Source of the DNA: JAGWJU01 sp035533295
Lineage (GTDB): Bacteria > Elusimicrobiota > Elusimicrobia > UBA1565 > UBA9628
Assembly: GCA_035533295.1 (NCBI GenBank)
Contig: DATLUA010000017.1
Location: 46,830-110,829, forward strand
Reading direction: 5' to 3'
DNA: 64,000 bases
The translations under genes were made by a program, and so were the position numbers. Position 1 is the stretch's first letter, and each line of letters begins with the position of its first letter. Below the pieces are notes generated by a model, which worked only from the letters and a program-made list of their open reading frames with translations, did not search any database and was not told the origin of the DNA. This document shows positions 32,270-41,090 of the stretch, one piece after another.

Positions 32270-35200
32270 AAAAAGTCGCCGGGCCGGCCTTGGCCGCGCT
32301 GCTCCTGGCCGGGACATGGTCCGCGGCGCGCGCCGGCTTCTGGAGTTTTTTGCTGCCCCGCCCCAAGACTCCCGGCGTGGCCGAGGAGGCCGCCTTCGAG
32401 TCCGCCGCGCAGATGTTCCAGGCCACCGACACGGACAAGCTTGCCGTGGTCCAGGCCCTGCAAAAATACCTGCAGAACTTTCCCGATTCGCCTCACACGG
32501 ACGACGCGACTTTTTTGGAAGGGCAGTCTTATCTGGAGTACGCCCTGGCCATCCTTAAGTCGGAAAACGCCTCCAAGCAAAAATCCGTGGAACGCGCGCT
32601 CGAACCCCAAAATCCCGTAGCGGCGCAGGCTTTAGCCAACGCCAAAAATGCCTTTGAGGCGGTCGCCCAAGATCGCGGCAGCGATCTGGCGTCCTCGGCC
32701 CAGTACCGGCTTGGCGAAACGGCTTATGACGGCCAGCATTGGAACGAAGCCGCGCTCAATTTCCAAAAGGTGAGCAAGAGCTTCCCCAAGTCCTACATCG
32801 TTCCGGAAAGCCTCATCGGCATCGTCGACGCGGACCTAGCCCAGGACGACTTCCCGGACGCAGAGGCCAATCTCTTTCTACTGGGCGAGACCTTTCCCAT
32901 CTACCTAAAGGAGCCGGACGTGGTCTACGCCCAAGGCATCGTGGCCTTGCAAAAAGGCGACTACGACACCGCCGAGCGGATGTTCAAGAGCCTTGATTCC
33001 GCCGAGGCAGAGTACTATCTGGGCAAGACCCACATCCTGGCCAACAAGCCCTTCCTGGCCGCGGCGGATTTCGAGCGGCTCCTAAGCGAGCATCCGCAAA
33101 GCGACTTGGCGCCCCAAGCTCGATTTTTCTTGGGCGACTCCTTTTTCCTGGCCAACGACTACGACGGCGCCATCGAGAAATACCAGGACTTCCTCGCCAG
33201 GTACCCCGACAATCCCCTGCGGGTCTCGGCCATGTTCCGCCTGGGCTCGTGCTACTTCGAGAAAAAGGACTTCGTCCAGGCCCGCGCCAACTTCCAGGCC
33301 GTCCTGGACCGCTACCCGCGCGACTTCTTCGCGCCGCTGGCCCAGTATTTCATCGCCGAGTCCTACTTGACCGCCGGACAGCTGCGCCAGGCCCTTTTTG
33401 CCTACTCCAAAGCCATCACGGAGTACCCTGAGGACATCCGCATCTCCCCGCTGGCGCGCTTCAAGCTGGCCTGGACCCAGTACCAGGTCGGCGACATGGA
33501 CGAGGCGGTGCAGACTTGCCGGAATTTTCTCTCGCTCTATCCCACCGACGCCCTAGCCAAGGACGTCTACCTGATTTTGGGCAACTCGCTCGTCAAGCTG
33601 GGCCGGCACTCCGAGGCCGCCGACGCCTTCCAACGCATCATGGATTTGTCGCCGGCTTCCGAGGTCGCCGAGCAGGCGCTGTTCTCCATTTTGCAGGACC
33701 AGTACAACCAGAAAAGCTACGCCTCCATCCTCACGTCCTACCAGTACCTGCTGCGCCGCATGCCGCCGTCCAACTCGCGCTGGCGCAGCCTGAGCTACCT
33801 TTATGCCGCGGAGGCCTATTTGGATCTGGGCCAGGCCGACCAAGCCCAGCGCCTCTACGAGATGATTCTCAAGGTCTATCCCGACACTCCCTCAGCGCTC
33901 TACGCGCAGGACGGCCTGGCGTGGTGCTACTCTTATAAAGGAGACGATGCGGACGCCATCGCGGCGCGCAACAAGTTGAAGGACATGATCGCGGCCAGCG
34001 GCTCGACCACCGCGTTTGCCCTAAACGGCCTGGGCTTGGCCGACAGCCTCTTCAATCAGGGCAATTACGACCAAGCCTACCAGCTCTACACCCAGTTCGC
34101 GGCCGGCGATCCTAAAAACCCTCAGGTTCCCGCCGCCCTCTACCGCGCGGGCCTAAGCCTCTACCACGAGCATTATTACTCGGGCGCCATCACCCAGTGG
34201 CAGAAGCTCATCGCCGCCTATCCCAAGTCGCCCGAGGCCGTCAAGGCGTCCTACGAAGCGGCCGACACGCTCTTTCGAGCCCAAAAATATCCGGAGGCCA
34301 GCGCGGCCTACCGCCAGATCATCAGCGACTACCCGCAAAGCGGCCAGATTCCCACGGCGTATCTGCGCATAGCCCAGGCTTCCTTCAACGCCAAGGACGA
34401 CGCCTCGGCCGCGAGCCAAATCCAGGACTTCTTGAAGCGTTTCCCGAACTCGTCCGAAGTCGAGGACGCCCTGGATCTACTGGAGGCGATTTTTGACCGG
34501 AACCCCAAAATGGATTACCAATCGATTCTGCGCGGCCTGACGGTTTCCGGATCCTCAACCGCGGTCGCGACCGACGCCCAGTTCCGCCTGGGCCGCCGCT
34601 GCTTCGAGCAGAAGGACTACGCCTGCGCCGCCGCCGAACTGCAGAAATTCAGCGTGGAATACACCGACAACTCCAAGCTGCCCGAGGCGCAGTTCCTGCT
34701 GGGCGAAAGCGACGTGCAGCAGAACAAGCCTGATTTGGCCGTCGCGGCCTACCAGCGGCTCCTGAACAATTTCCCGACGGACCAAAACACGCCCTTGGCG
34801 ATCTTCCATTTGGCCGGAGCCTTCTACGGCAAGAAAAACTACGCCCAGGCCGCGAACTACTATGGGCAGCTGGCCGAACAATACCCCGACTCAGAGTACC
34901 TGAAGCCCGCCGAATTCAACCTAGCCCTGGCCGACAAGTCCCTGGGACGGCTCGACGAGGCGCAGGCCGCTTATGATAAGTACGCGTCCATGGCCGGCGG
35001 CGCGGACAGCACGGCCGCCTACTGGCAGATTTACGCCATCGAGAAGCAGCGGCACGACGATCAAGACGCGGTGGCCACGCTCATGAAGATCAAGTCCGCC
35101 GCCGCTCCCGGATCGCAGGATTATCTCGAGGCGTCCTACCGCATCGGAGAGATGTACCAGGACATGGGCCGTCCAGACGCGGCCTTGAGCGCCTGGGAGG

Positions 35201-35469
35201 AGTTGCGCGGCGACAAGCCCGTCGATAATCCCTTCCGCCTCCAGGCCCTCATCAATTTGGCCAAAGCCTACGAAAAGGCCGGAAACAACGCCAAGGCCGC
35301 GGATGTTTACGACGACTTGGCGCTAAGCGCGGGCAAGCCGCTGGCTCAGCAGGCCGCGGCGCGGGCCAAAGCGCTGCGGAAGATGGCGGACGCCCCGGCG
35401 TCCAGATCAAGCGGCGACCCGGCGGGCCAGGGAGACGGAGGCAGCGGCGCCGCCGACGCGCGACAATAA
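32266..35469 (+). CDS. Giant periplasmic TPR protein of a Tol-like module
   Basis: The 1067-residue product starts with GTG and a signal peptide (KKVAGPALAALLLAGTWSAARA). Almost all of the mature chain is made of tetratricopeptide or CpoB/YbgF/BamD-like helix repeats of about 34-40 residues, visible as recurring patterns such as AQARFFLGDSFFLANDYDGA, AQYFIAESYLTAGQLRQAL and AIFHLAGAFYGKKNYAQAA with pitch Y/F-P-x-S/D. The tail is Ser/Gly/Asp rich. It is co-transcribed with TolQ and TolR genes. Classical Tol operons carry one short CpoB with few repeats, so this is an unusually large scaffold; binding partners are unknown. Confidence 0.85.
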   Translation: MKKVAGPALAALLLAGTWSAARAGFWSFLLPRPKTPGVAEEAAFESAAQMFQATDTDKLAVVQALQKYLQNFPDSPHTDDATFLEGQSYLEYALAILKSENASKQKSVERALEPQNPVAAQALANAKNAFEAVAQDRGSDLASSAQYRLGETAYDGQHWNEAALNFQKVSKSFPKSYIVPESLIGIVDADLAQDDFPDAEANLFLLGETFPIYLKEPDVVYAQGIVALQKGDYDTAERMFKSLDSAEAEYYLGKTHILANKPFLAAADFERLLSEHPQSDLAPQARFFLGDSFFLANDYDGAIEKYQDFLARYPDNPLRVSAMFRLGSCYFEKKDFVQARANFQAVLDRYPRDFFAPLAQYFIAESYLTAGQLRQALFAYSKAITEYPEDIRISPLARFKLAWTQYQVGDMDEAVQTCRNFLSLYPTDALAKDVYLILGNSLVKLGRHSEAADAFQRIMDLSPASEVAEQALFSILQDQYNQKSYASILTSYQYLLRRMPPSNSRWRSLSYLYAAEAYLDLGQADQAQRLYEMILKVYPDTPSALYAQDGLAWCYSYKGDDADAIAARNKLKDMIAASGSTTAFALNGLGLADSLFNQGNYDQAYQLYTQFAAGDPKNPQVPAALYRAGLSLYHEHYYSGAITQWQKLIAAYPKSPEAVKASYEAADTLFRAQKYPEASAAYRQIISDYPQSGQIPTAYLRIAQASFNAKDDASAASQIQDFLKRFPNSSEVEDALDLLEAIFDRNPKMDYQSILRGLTVSGSSTAVATDAQFRLGRRCFEQKDYACAAAELQKFSVEYTDNSKLPEAQFLLGESDVQQNKPDLAVAAYQRLLNNFPTDQNTPLAIFHLAGAFYGKKNYAQAANYYGQLAEQYPDSEYLKPAEFNLALADKSLGRLDEAQAAYDKYASMAGGADSTAAYWQIYAIEKQRHDDQDAVATLMKIKSAAAPGSQDYLEASYRIGEMYQDMGRPDAALSAWEELRGDKPVDNPFRLQALINLAKAYEKAGNNAKAADVYDDLALSAGKPLAQQAAARAKALRKMADAPASRSSGDPAGQGDGGSGAADARQ

Positions 35470-35488
35470 CCAGGAGGACTTCTCAAGA

Positions 35489-36109
35489 ATGAACAACTCA
35501 CTCGACATTGTGGCCGTGCTTAAGCACGACTACACGCTGGTCATCCTTTTTTGCTGCTCTATTCTTTCCATCGTCTTCATCATCGAGCGCTGGATATACT
35601 TCCGCACGGCCGCGGCCGATCGGTGCGACGACATCCTGGCCCGGGTGCGCAAGTATTTAGAGGCGGGCCAAGCCCAGCAGGCGAAGGACTACTGCCAGAA
35701 GCAGCCTTCGGTCGTAGCCCAGGTCGTGGCTTACGGTCTGGCCTGCGCGGGCCAGACCCGGCGCGACATGGAGGATCTGCTGGCCACCAAGCGGCTTGAG
35801 GAGCGCATGAAGTTGGAGCGCTTTTTAGCCGTGCTGGGAACATTGGGCAACATCGCCCCCTTCATCGGCCTCTTCGGCACGGTCGTGGGCATCATCGACG
35901 CCTTCCAGGAACTGGCCCTGGCCGGCACCGGAGGCCCCGCGGTCGTGGCCAAAGGCATCGCCGAAGCCTTGGTCGCCACGGCCGGAGGCTTGGTCGTCGC
36001 CATCCCGGCCGTCATCTTTTACAACTACTTCATGCGCCGGGTCAAAGCCGCGTCCACTGAAATGGAGGTGGCCTCGACCCGGCTGGTGGTCATGCTCGGA
36101 GCAAAATAA
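35489..36109 (+). CDS. TolQ/ExbB-type proton-channel subunit
   Basis: The 206-residue inner-membrane protein has an N-terminal helix (VILFCCSILSIVFIIERWIY), a cytoplasmic loop, and two C-terminal helices with family motifs: LGTLGNIAPFIGLFGTVVGI and ATAGGLVVAIPAVIFYNYFM. It forms the pentameric stator that uses proton motive force with a TolR/ExbD dimer. AGGAGG lies before the ATG. It could be called tolQ or exbB; sequence alone does not decide. Confidence 0.92.
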   Translation: MNNSLDIVAVLKHDYTLVILFCCSILSIVFIIERWIYFRTAAADRCDDILARVRKYLEAGQAQQAKDYCQKQPSVVAQVVAYGLACAGQTRRDMEDLLATKRLEERMKLERFLAVLGTLGNIAPFIGLFGTVVGIIDAFQELALAGTGGPAVVAKGIAEALVATAGGLVVAIPAVIFYNYFMRRVKAASTEMEVASTRLVVMLGAK

Positions 36110-36550
36110 ATGGCCATCGGTGCCGGGGCTAAGGGCGAAGAGCCCATCACCGCCATCAACGTCACTCCGTTGGTGGACGTGTGCCTGGTCCTGGTCATCA
36201 TCTTCATGACCATCGCGCCCTTCGCCATGATCGTGGGCATCAAGGTCATGGAGTCGCGCGCGGGCGCGGCCAAGGGCAAGGTCTCGGCCAACGAGAACGT
36301 GCGCGTCCGCCTGACGCTTTCGGGAGAACTCACGGTCAACGGCCGTCAGGTGAACCCCCTAAGCCTCGAACCAGCCATCGCCCAGGCGCTGGTAAAATCC
36401 AAGGACCGCATGGTCATCGTCTCCGCGGACGACGGCAACCACGTCGGGCAGGTCGTTTCCATTTTGGATACCGCGCAGCAGGCGGGCGCGACCAAGCTCG
36501 CGATTTTAAAATCCGCCTCCGCGCCGGCCCGCAGCCGGGGCAAGGGCTAA
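36110..36550 (+). CDS. TolR/ExbD-type protein, first copy
   Basis: The 146-residue protein has a single membrane helix with the essential Asp (ITAINVTPLVDVCLVLVIIF), then a small periplasmic domain ending in IVSADDGNHVGQVVSILDTA. It starts directly at the base after the tolQ stop codon. It works with the TolQ-like subunit as a proton-driven motor. A second paralogue follows 4 bp downstream, so the module probably contains a TolR heterodimer or two alternative rotors. Confidence 0.92.
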   Translation: MAIGAGAKGEEPITAINVTPLVDVCLVLVIIFMTIAPFAMIVGIKVMESRAGAAKGKVSANENVRVRLTLSGELTVNGRQVNPLSLEPAIAQALVKSKDRMVIVSADDGNHVGQVVSILDTAQQAGATKLAILKSASAPARSRGKG

Positions 36551-36553
36551 GTC

Positions 36554-36964
36554 ATGGCGGGCACGCAAACCGAGGACGGCGACATCGTCGCGGGCATCAA
36601 CGTCACGCCGCTAGTCGATGTCTGCCTAGTCCTGGTCATCATCTTCATGGTGACGGCGCCGCTCATGTCCACCCCGCCGCTCAAGGTCGACCTGCCTCGA
36701 GCCCACGGCAAGAAAGGCGACCAGGGAGATAAACTGACCATCACTTTGACCAAGGACGGGCGCACGGCCTTGGACTACCAGGAATACCCGGACGACGCGT
36801 CGCTGGAATCGGCCCTGCGCTTGAAGCTGGCCGAGAGCTCGTCCAAAGTCGTCATCCTGCGCGCCGACAAGGACGCCCTTGAGGGGCGCCTAACGGACCT
36901 GATGGCCCGGGCCAAGAGCGCGGGCGCGCTGTCCTTGACTATCGAGACGGAAGAAAAAAAGTGA
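36554..36964 (+). CDS. TolR/ExbD-type protein, second copy
   Basis: The 136-residue protein has the membrane helix with the proton-path Asp (GINVTPLVDVCLVLVIIFMV) and a periplasmic domain with SSKVVILRADKDALEGRLTD. It diverges from the first copy mainly after the helix. The two copies share the NVTPLVDVCLVLVIIFM core. It precedes the TonB-like gene by 13 bp. Confidence 0.92.
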   Translation: MAGTQTEDGDIVAGINVTPLVDVCLVLVIIFMVTAPLMSTPPLKVDLPRAHGKKGDQGDKLTITLTKDGRTALDYQEYPDDASLESALRLKLAESSSKVVILRADKDALEGRLTDLMARAKSAGALSLTIETEEKK

Positions 36965-36977
36965 GCGGTTTTTCTGA

Positions 36978-38030
36978 GTGACTTCGCCAAGGATGCCCGT
37001 CGCCGTCGCCTTGTCCGTGGGCCTGCACGTGGGGGCCCTGGCGCTCTTTCTTTACTCGCGGAGCCACCAGCCGCAGCGGCCCAAAATCATCTCCAACGTG
37101 GCTCTCCTCATCCAGACACCGCAAAGTCCCAACGCGCGGCAGGTCCGAGCGGCGCCCATCAAGCCCACGGCCTGGAATTTCCTAAAGCTCGCCCTGCCCT
37201 CGCTGCCCAAGGCTCTGCCTCAGGCCATGACCGTGAAACTGCCGGACCAGCCCAAACCACTCATGCCCGAGGAACCCAAGCTTCAGGATCGCGGGCAGCG
37301 CATGGCCGCTGAGCAGATGAAGGCCCTAAACTTGAACCGATCGCGCGAAGCCCAGGCCCAAGGCATCCAAGAAAACCTCTCCTTTAGTCACAGCATTAAA
37401 GCAATGGCCGCGCTGCCACGGCTCCAGGACGTGGGTGAGCGGCAGGTCGCAAACCTGCCCCAGGCCATCAAGCTCGACAATGAACGGCGCCAGGCTCAAG
37501 CTCTCGAAACCTTGGGCGTCTCGGAAAATCTGCCCGCGCCCCAGGTCGAGCAGGCGCCCGCGCCCCTGCAAGAAGCGGCGCCGCAACCTTCCGGCCCGCC
37601 GCCCAGCGCTCTGAGCGCGTTGTTGCCCTCGCAGGAACTTTCCATGTCGCCGCAGCAGCGTCCGGAGGCGGCGCCGGCCTTGAACGCCCTGCCTCCGCCC
37701 GCGCAGCGCCCCAAGGCCGCCATCCTGCCCGGCAACAACAAGAGCGTGGACATCGAAGGCCCGCTGGCCGACCGTAAAATCCTGCACTACGAGATTCCCG
37801 CCTTCCCGGACTGGGCGCGGCAGGAAGGCGTGCTTGAAGCCGACGTCGCCATCCACTTTTGGGTCTCGCCGGACGGGACGGTCCAGCCCGACATGAGCAT
37901 CGAGCGCACCTCCGGCTACGGACGGCTCGACCGCCTGGCCATGGAGTCCCTGGCGCGCTGGCAATTCGCGCCCATCAATACGAACGAGCGGCAGTGGGGC
38001 GTCATCACCTTCCGCTTCGTCCTGGAGTGA
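36978..38030 (+). CDS. TonB/TolA-type energy-transducing protein
   Basis: The 350-residue product (GTG start) has an N-terminal membrane helix with a Ser-x3-His pattern (VALSVGLHVGALALFLY), as in TonB and TolA, which contacts the TolQ/ExbB stator. Next comes a long Gln/Pro/Ala-rich periplasm-spanning stalk (residues about 70-250). The C-terminal TonB domain is clear: YEIPAFPDWARQEGVLEADV, IHFWVSPDGTVQ and ERTSGYGRLDRLAMESLARW. It should couple the TolQR motor to an outer-membrane partner; no TonB-dependent receptor lies in the window. Confidence 0.88.
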   Translation: MTSPRMPVAVALSVGLHVGALALFLYSRSHQPQRPKIISNVALLIQTPQSPNARQVRAAPIKPTAWNFLKLALPSLPKALPQAMTVKLPDQPKPLMPEEPKLQDRGQRMAAEQMKALNLNRSREAQAQGIQENLSFSHSIKAMAALPRLQDVGERQVANLPQAIKLDNERRQAQALETLGVSENLPAPQVEQAPAPLQEAAPQPSGPPPSALSALLPSQELSMSPQQRPEAAPALNALPPPAQRPKAAILPGNNKSVDIEGPLADRKILHYEIPAFPDWARQEGVLEADVAIHFWVSPDGTVQPDMSIERTSGYGRLDRLAMESLARWQFAPINTNERQWGVITFRFVLE

Positions 38031-38032
38031 TC

Positions 38033-39097
38033 ATGACACGAACAGTCCTGGCATTGGCTCTTTCCTTCAACCTCGGCGCGGCGGCGCGATCTCAGGGACC
38101 GGCGTCCCTGCCCGGAATGGATTCCTCGGCGGCGGCTCTCGCGCAGACCTCGTCCGCCCAAACTCCATCCGCGCAGGCTCCAACCGCGCAAGTTCCAGCC
38201 GCGGCGCCAAGCGCCTCCTCCGCGGCCGTCACCACCGCGCAGGGATTGCCCACGGAGGTGACCATTACGGGGACCAGCGGCTCCTCGGCGAAAGTCGGAG
38301 GGCAAAAGCCCCCCCTATCCATCACGGTCGATCCCTTCGCGACCATCCGCGGCGATTTAAAGCCCGATCCCTCGCTGCTTCTGGCCGTCTCGCCGCTGAC
38401 GGTCTCCTGGCAGAAGACCCACCCTGATTTTCTGGACAACCAGCGCGTCGTGGAGCCCTGGCGCACGTCCTTCGGCCGCGGCCCGGGCATCGTCTTCGAC
38501 GTCCGCAAGGAGCTCGATCGCGCCGTCGGGCGGCACCTAAGCGACCAGGAAGCCGCGCACTACGGCTGGACGCTCACCGTCGCGGACGAGGCCGGGCGCG
38601 TGTTCTACCGCTCGGGCGGGCCGGACAGCCCTCCGGCCCAAATCGTGTGGTCGGGCGAAAACGAGGACGGCGAATGGATACGGGCCGGGCACTCTTATTC
38701 CGCCGTCTATTCCTTCACCGCGCCCGACGGCTCGCCCTACACCATCGCGGGAGACCCGCTGCTCTTCCACGGCATTGTCCACCAGGAGGCCACGGGCCTC
38801 TATATCAGCCTCGACTCGGAGGCTCTTTTCGGACTGGACAAGTCGGCTCAAAAACTTGAGACGCCGGGGTTAAACCTCCTGCGCTCAGCTGCGGACCTCC
38901 TCAAGCGCGGCTACTCCGGCATCCCGTTGAGCGTGCGCGTCTACGCAGCCACCGGGGATTTGGGGCAGGTCCAAGCCGTGGCGGTCGCGGCCTATCTCCA
39001 GCGTGAGTTGATGGCCCCGCCGGAGACTATCGGCCAGGAAGCCTCCGCCGCGTCCTTCGCCGATCAGCGGGTAGAAATCGTCGTCCTAAATCGCTAG
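38033..39097 (+). CDS. Secreted protein with degenerate OmpA-like C-terminus
   Basis: The 354-residue product starts at an ATG 3 bp after the TonB-like stop with a signal peptide (MTRTVLALALSFNLGAAARS). A Ser/Ala/Gln-rich linker (residues about 25-75) is followed by a FlgD-like Ig fold (VIWSGENEDGEWIRAGHSYS). The C-terminal block SGIPLSVRVYAATGDLGQVQ, QAVAVAAYLQREL and FADQRVEIVVL mirrors the OmpA-type peptidoglycan-binding fold, but the usual Asp and Arg ligands are only partly kept. It may replace Pal in this Tol-like module. That role is inference. Confidence 0.6.
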   Translation: MTRTVLALALSFNLGAAARSQGPASLPGMDSSAAALAQTSSAQTPSAQAPTAQVPAAAPSASSAAVTTAQGLPTEVTITGTSGSSAKVGGQKPPLSITVDPFATIRGDLKPDPSLLLAVSPLTVSWQKTHPDFLDNQRVVEPWRTSFGRGPGIVFDVRKELDRAVGRHLSDQEAAHYGWTLTVADEAGRVFYRSGGPDSPPAQIVWSGENEDGEWIRAGHSYSAVYSFTAPDGSPYTIAGDPLLFHGIVHQEATGLYISLDSEALFGLDKSAQKLETPGLNLLRSAADLLKRGYSGIPLSVRVYAATGDLGQVQAVAVAAYLQRELMAPPETIGQEASAASFADQRVEIVVLNR

Positions 39098-39120
39098 AAT
39101 CTCCTTGGACAGGAGGTTCT

Positions 39121-40140
39121 ATGGCGATTAAAATCGGAATCAACGGCTTTGGCCGCATCGGCAGGCTGGTCTTGCGCGCGGGCTTGAAGAACCCCGCCCT
39201 TCAATTCATCGCGATCAACGATTTAGGGGACGCCAAGACCATGGCGCATCTCTTCAAGCACGACTCGACCTTCGGCGCCTACCCGGGCCGCGTCGAGGCC
39301 AAGGACGGGGCGCTGGTCATCGACGGCAAAACCATCCAGGTCTGCGCCGAGAAAGATCCCGCCAAGCTTCCCTGGAAAAGCCTGGGCGTGGAGCTGGTCA
39401 TCGAGTCGACCGGCCGCTTCACCGACGCCGAGAAGGCCCGCGGGCACTTGGCCGCCGGCGCCACCAAGGTCATCATCTCCGCCCCGGCCAAGAACGAGGA
39501 CATCACCGTGTGCATGGGCGTCAATGAGGGCCTCTACGACCCGGCCAAGCACCACGTGGTCTCAAACGCGTCCTGCACCACCAACGCCCTGGCGCCCATG
39601 GTCAAGGTCCTGCACGAGAGCTTCGGCATCAAGTCCGCCATGATGACCACGATTCACTCCTACACCAACGACCAAGTCATCCTGGATTTTCCCCACAAGG
39701 ATCTGCGCCGGGCCCGCGCCGCGGCCCAGTCCATGATTCCTACCAGCACCGGGGCGGCCAAGGCCATTGGCCTGGTCATCCCCGAGCTCAAGGGCAAAAT
39801 CACCGGCATGTCCATCCGCGTGCCCACGCCGGACGTCTCCATCGTAGACTTGACCGCGATTACGAGCAAGCCCGCCTCCAAGGAGGCGGTAAACGCCGCG
39901 TTCCAGAAGGCCGCGGCCTCGGGCCGGCTCCAGGGCTACCTGCAGTACTGCGACGAGAGCTTGGTCTCGCGGGATTTCCTTGGCAACGCCGCCAGCTCCG
40001 TGTTCGACGCCCCATTGACCGACGTGACCGACAAGACCATGGTCAAGATTTTCGGCTGGTACGACAACGAGTGGGGCTACTCAAACCGCGTCGTGGATCT
40101 AGCCGCCTATCTGGCCGGCAAGACGGCGGTCGCCGCCTGA
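39121..40140 (+). CDS. gap: Glyceraldehyde-3-phosphate dehydrogenase
   Basis: This glycolytic NAD-dependent GAPDH (339 residues) has the Rossmann start IGINGFGRIGRLVLRA, the active-site SNASCTTNALAPMVKVLHE with the catalytic Cys, and the C-terminal WYDNEWGYSNRVVDLA. GGAGG lies 7 nt before the ATG. A TAGAAT near 39093, overlapping the previous stop, is a possible -10 box. It clusters with pgk. Confidence 0.98.
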   Translation: MAIKIGINGFGRIGRLVLRAGLKNPALQFIAINDLGDAKTMAHLFKHDSTFGAYPGRVEAKDGALVIDGKTIQVCAEKDPAKLPWKSLGVELVIESTGRFTDAEKARGHLAAGATKVIISAPAKNEDITVCMGVNEGLYDPAKHHVVSNASCTTNALAPMVKVLHESFGIKSAMMTTIHSYTNDQVILDFPHKDLRRARAAAQSMIPTSTGAAKAIGLVIPELKGKITGMSIRVPTPDVSIVDLTAITSKPASKEAVNAAFQKAAASGRLQGYLQYCDESLVSRDFLGNAASSVFDAPLTDVTDKTMVKIFGWYDNEWGYSNRVVDLAAYLAGKTAVAA

Positions 40141-40177
40141 AAGCGGCCAAAGGACCGCCGCAGGCCCGCAGGAGACA

Positions 40178-41086
40178 ATGAAGCGGAAAATCGCCGTTTT
40201 GGGAGTCCCCATGGACATGGGCGCCTCCAAGCCCGGCGCGGCCCAGGCTCCCCCGGCCATCCGCCGCGCCAAGCTCCTCGATATTCTGGGCGCCGCCGGA
40301 CTCTCCGTGGAGGACTGCGGAGACATTGAAATCCCCGATTCCCCTCCGGCAGCCGGTCCGTCCAAGTCCAAGAACGCCCATGCCGTGCTCAAAGTCTGCC
40401 GCGACCTGGAAAAGCGCGTGCGCGGCTTGGTCAAAGCGGGCCGCCTGCCGGTCGTGCTGGGCGGGGACCACAGCCTGGCCATGGGTAGCGTCGCGGGCGC
40501 CGCGCGGGCGCTGCGCGACCAAGGCAAAAAAATGGGCGTCGTGTGGGTGGACGCCCACGCCGACATGAACACGCCGCGCACCACGCCCAGCGGGAACCTC
40601 CACGGCATGCCGGCCGCGCATCTCCTGGGCTTGGGCGACCGCGCTTTCGCTCGCGTGGGCGGATTCTCGCCCAAGGCCGCGGCCGAGAATTTCTGTTTCG
40701 TGGGCCTGCGCGACGTGGATCACGACGAGGCTCTCACCCTGCGCAAATCTCAGGCGCGCGTCTTGGCCATGCCCGCAATCGACCGCTACGGCATGGGCGC
40801 CGTGATGGAGCGGGCGCTGGCCGCCGCGACGCAGGGCACCGCGGGGTTCTACCTGAGCTTCGATATCGACGCCGTCGACCCGCAGAACGCGCCCGGCACC
40901 GGCACGAAAAAACGCGGAGGGCTGACCTACCGCGAGGCGCACTTGCTCATGGAGATGGCCGCGGAAAGCGGCAAGCTCGTGGGCCTGGATTTGGTGGAGG
41001 TCAACCCGCTCGAGGACGAGCACAATTCGACCGCAGTCCTGGCGGCGGAAATCATTGCCTCCGCCTTGGGAAAAAGGATTTACTAA
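40178..41086 (+). CDS. Arginase/agmatinase-family enzyme
   Basis: A metal-dependent ureohydrolase of 302 residues. The di-manganese motifs are complete: GGDHSLAMGSV, WVDAHADMNTP and SFDIDAVDPQNAPGTGT. SGNLHGMPAAHLLGLGDR is also arginase-like. The N-terminal IAVLGVPMDMGASKPGA is nearer to arginase than to agmatinase. It hydrolyses arginine (or a related guanidine compound) to urea and ornithine. It sits between gap and pgk with only 4 bp to pgk, an unusual location; a metabolic link is not obvious. Confidence 0.88.
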   Translation: MKRKIAVLGVPMDMGASKPGAAQAPPAIRRAKLLDILGAAGLSVEDCGDIEIPDSPPAAGPSKSKNAHAVLKVCRDLEKRVRGLVKAGRLPVVLGGDHSLAMGSVAGAARALRDQGKKMGVVWVDAHADMNTPRTTPSGNLHGMPAAHLLGLGDRAFARVGGFSPKAAAENFCFVGLRDVDHDEALTLRKSQARVLAMPAIDRYGMGAVMERALAAATQGTAGFYLSFDIDAVDPQNAPGTGTKKRGGLTYREAHLLMEMAAESGKLVGLDLVEVNPLEDEHNSTAVLAAEIIASALGKRIY

Positions 41087-41090
41087 AATC

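Noticed and set aside
35489..38030. TonB-ExbBD for siderophore uptake
   Set aside because: No TonB-dependent receptor or iron gene is nearby, and the TPR and OmpA-like partners point to a Tol-like envelope module instead, though the exact type remains open.
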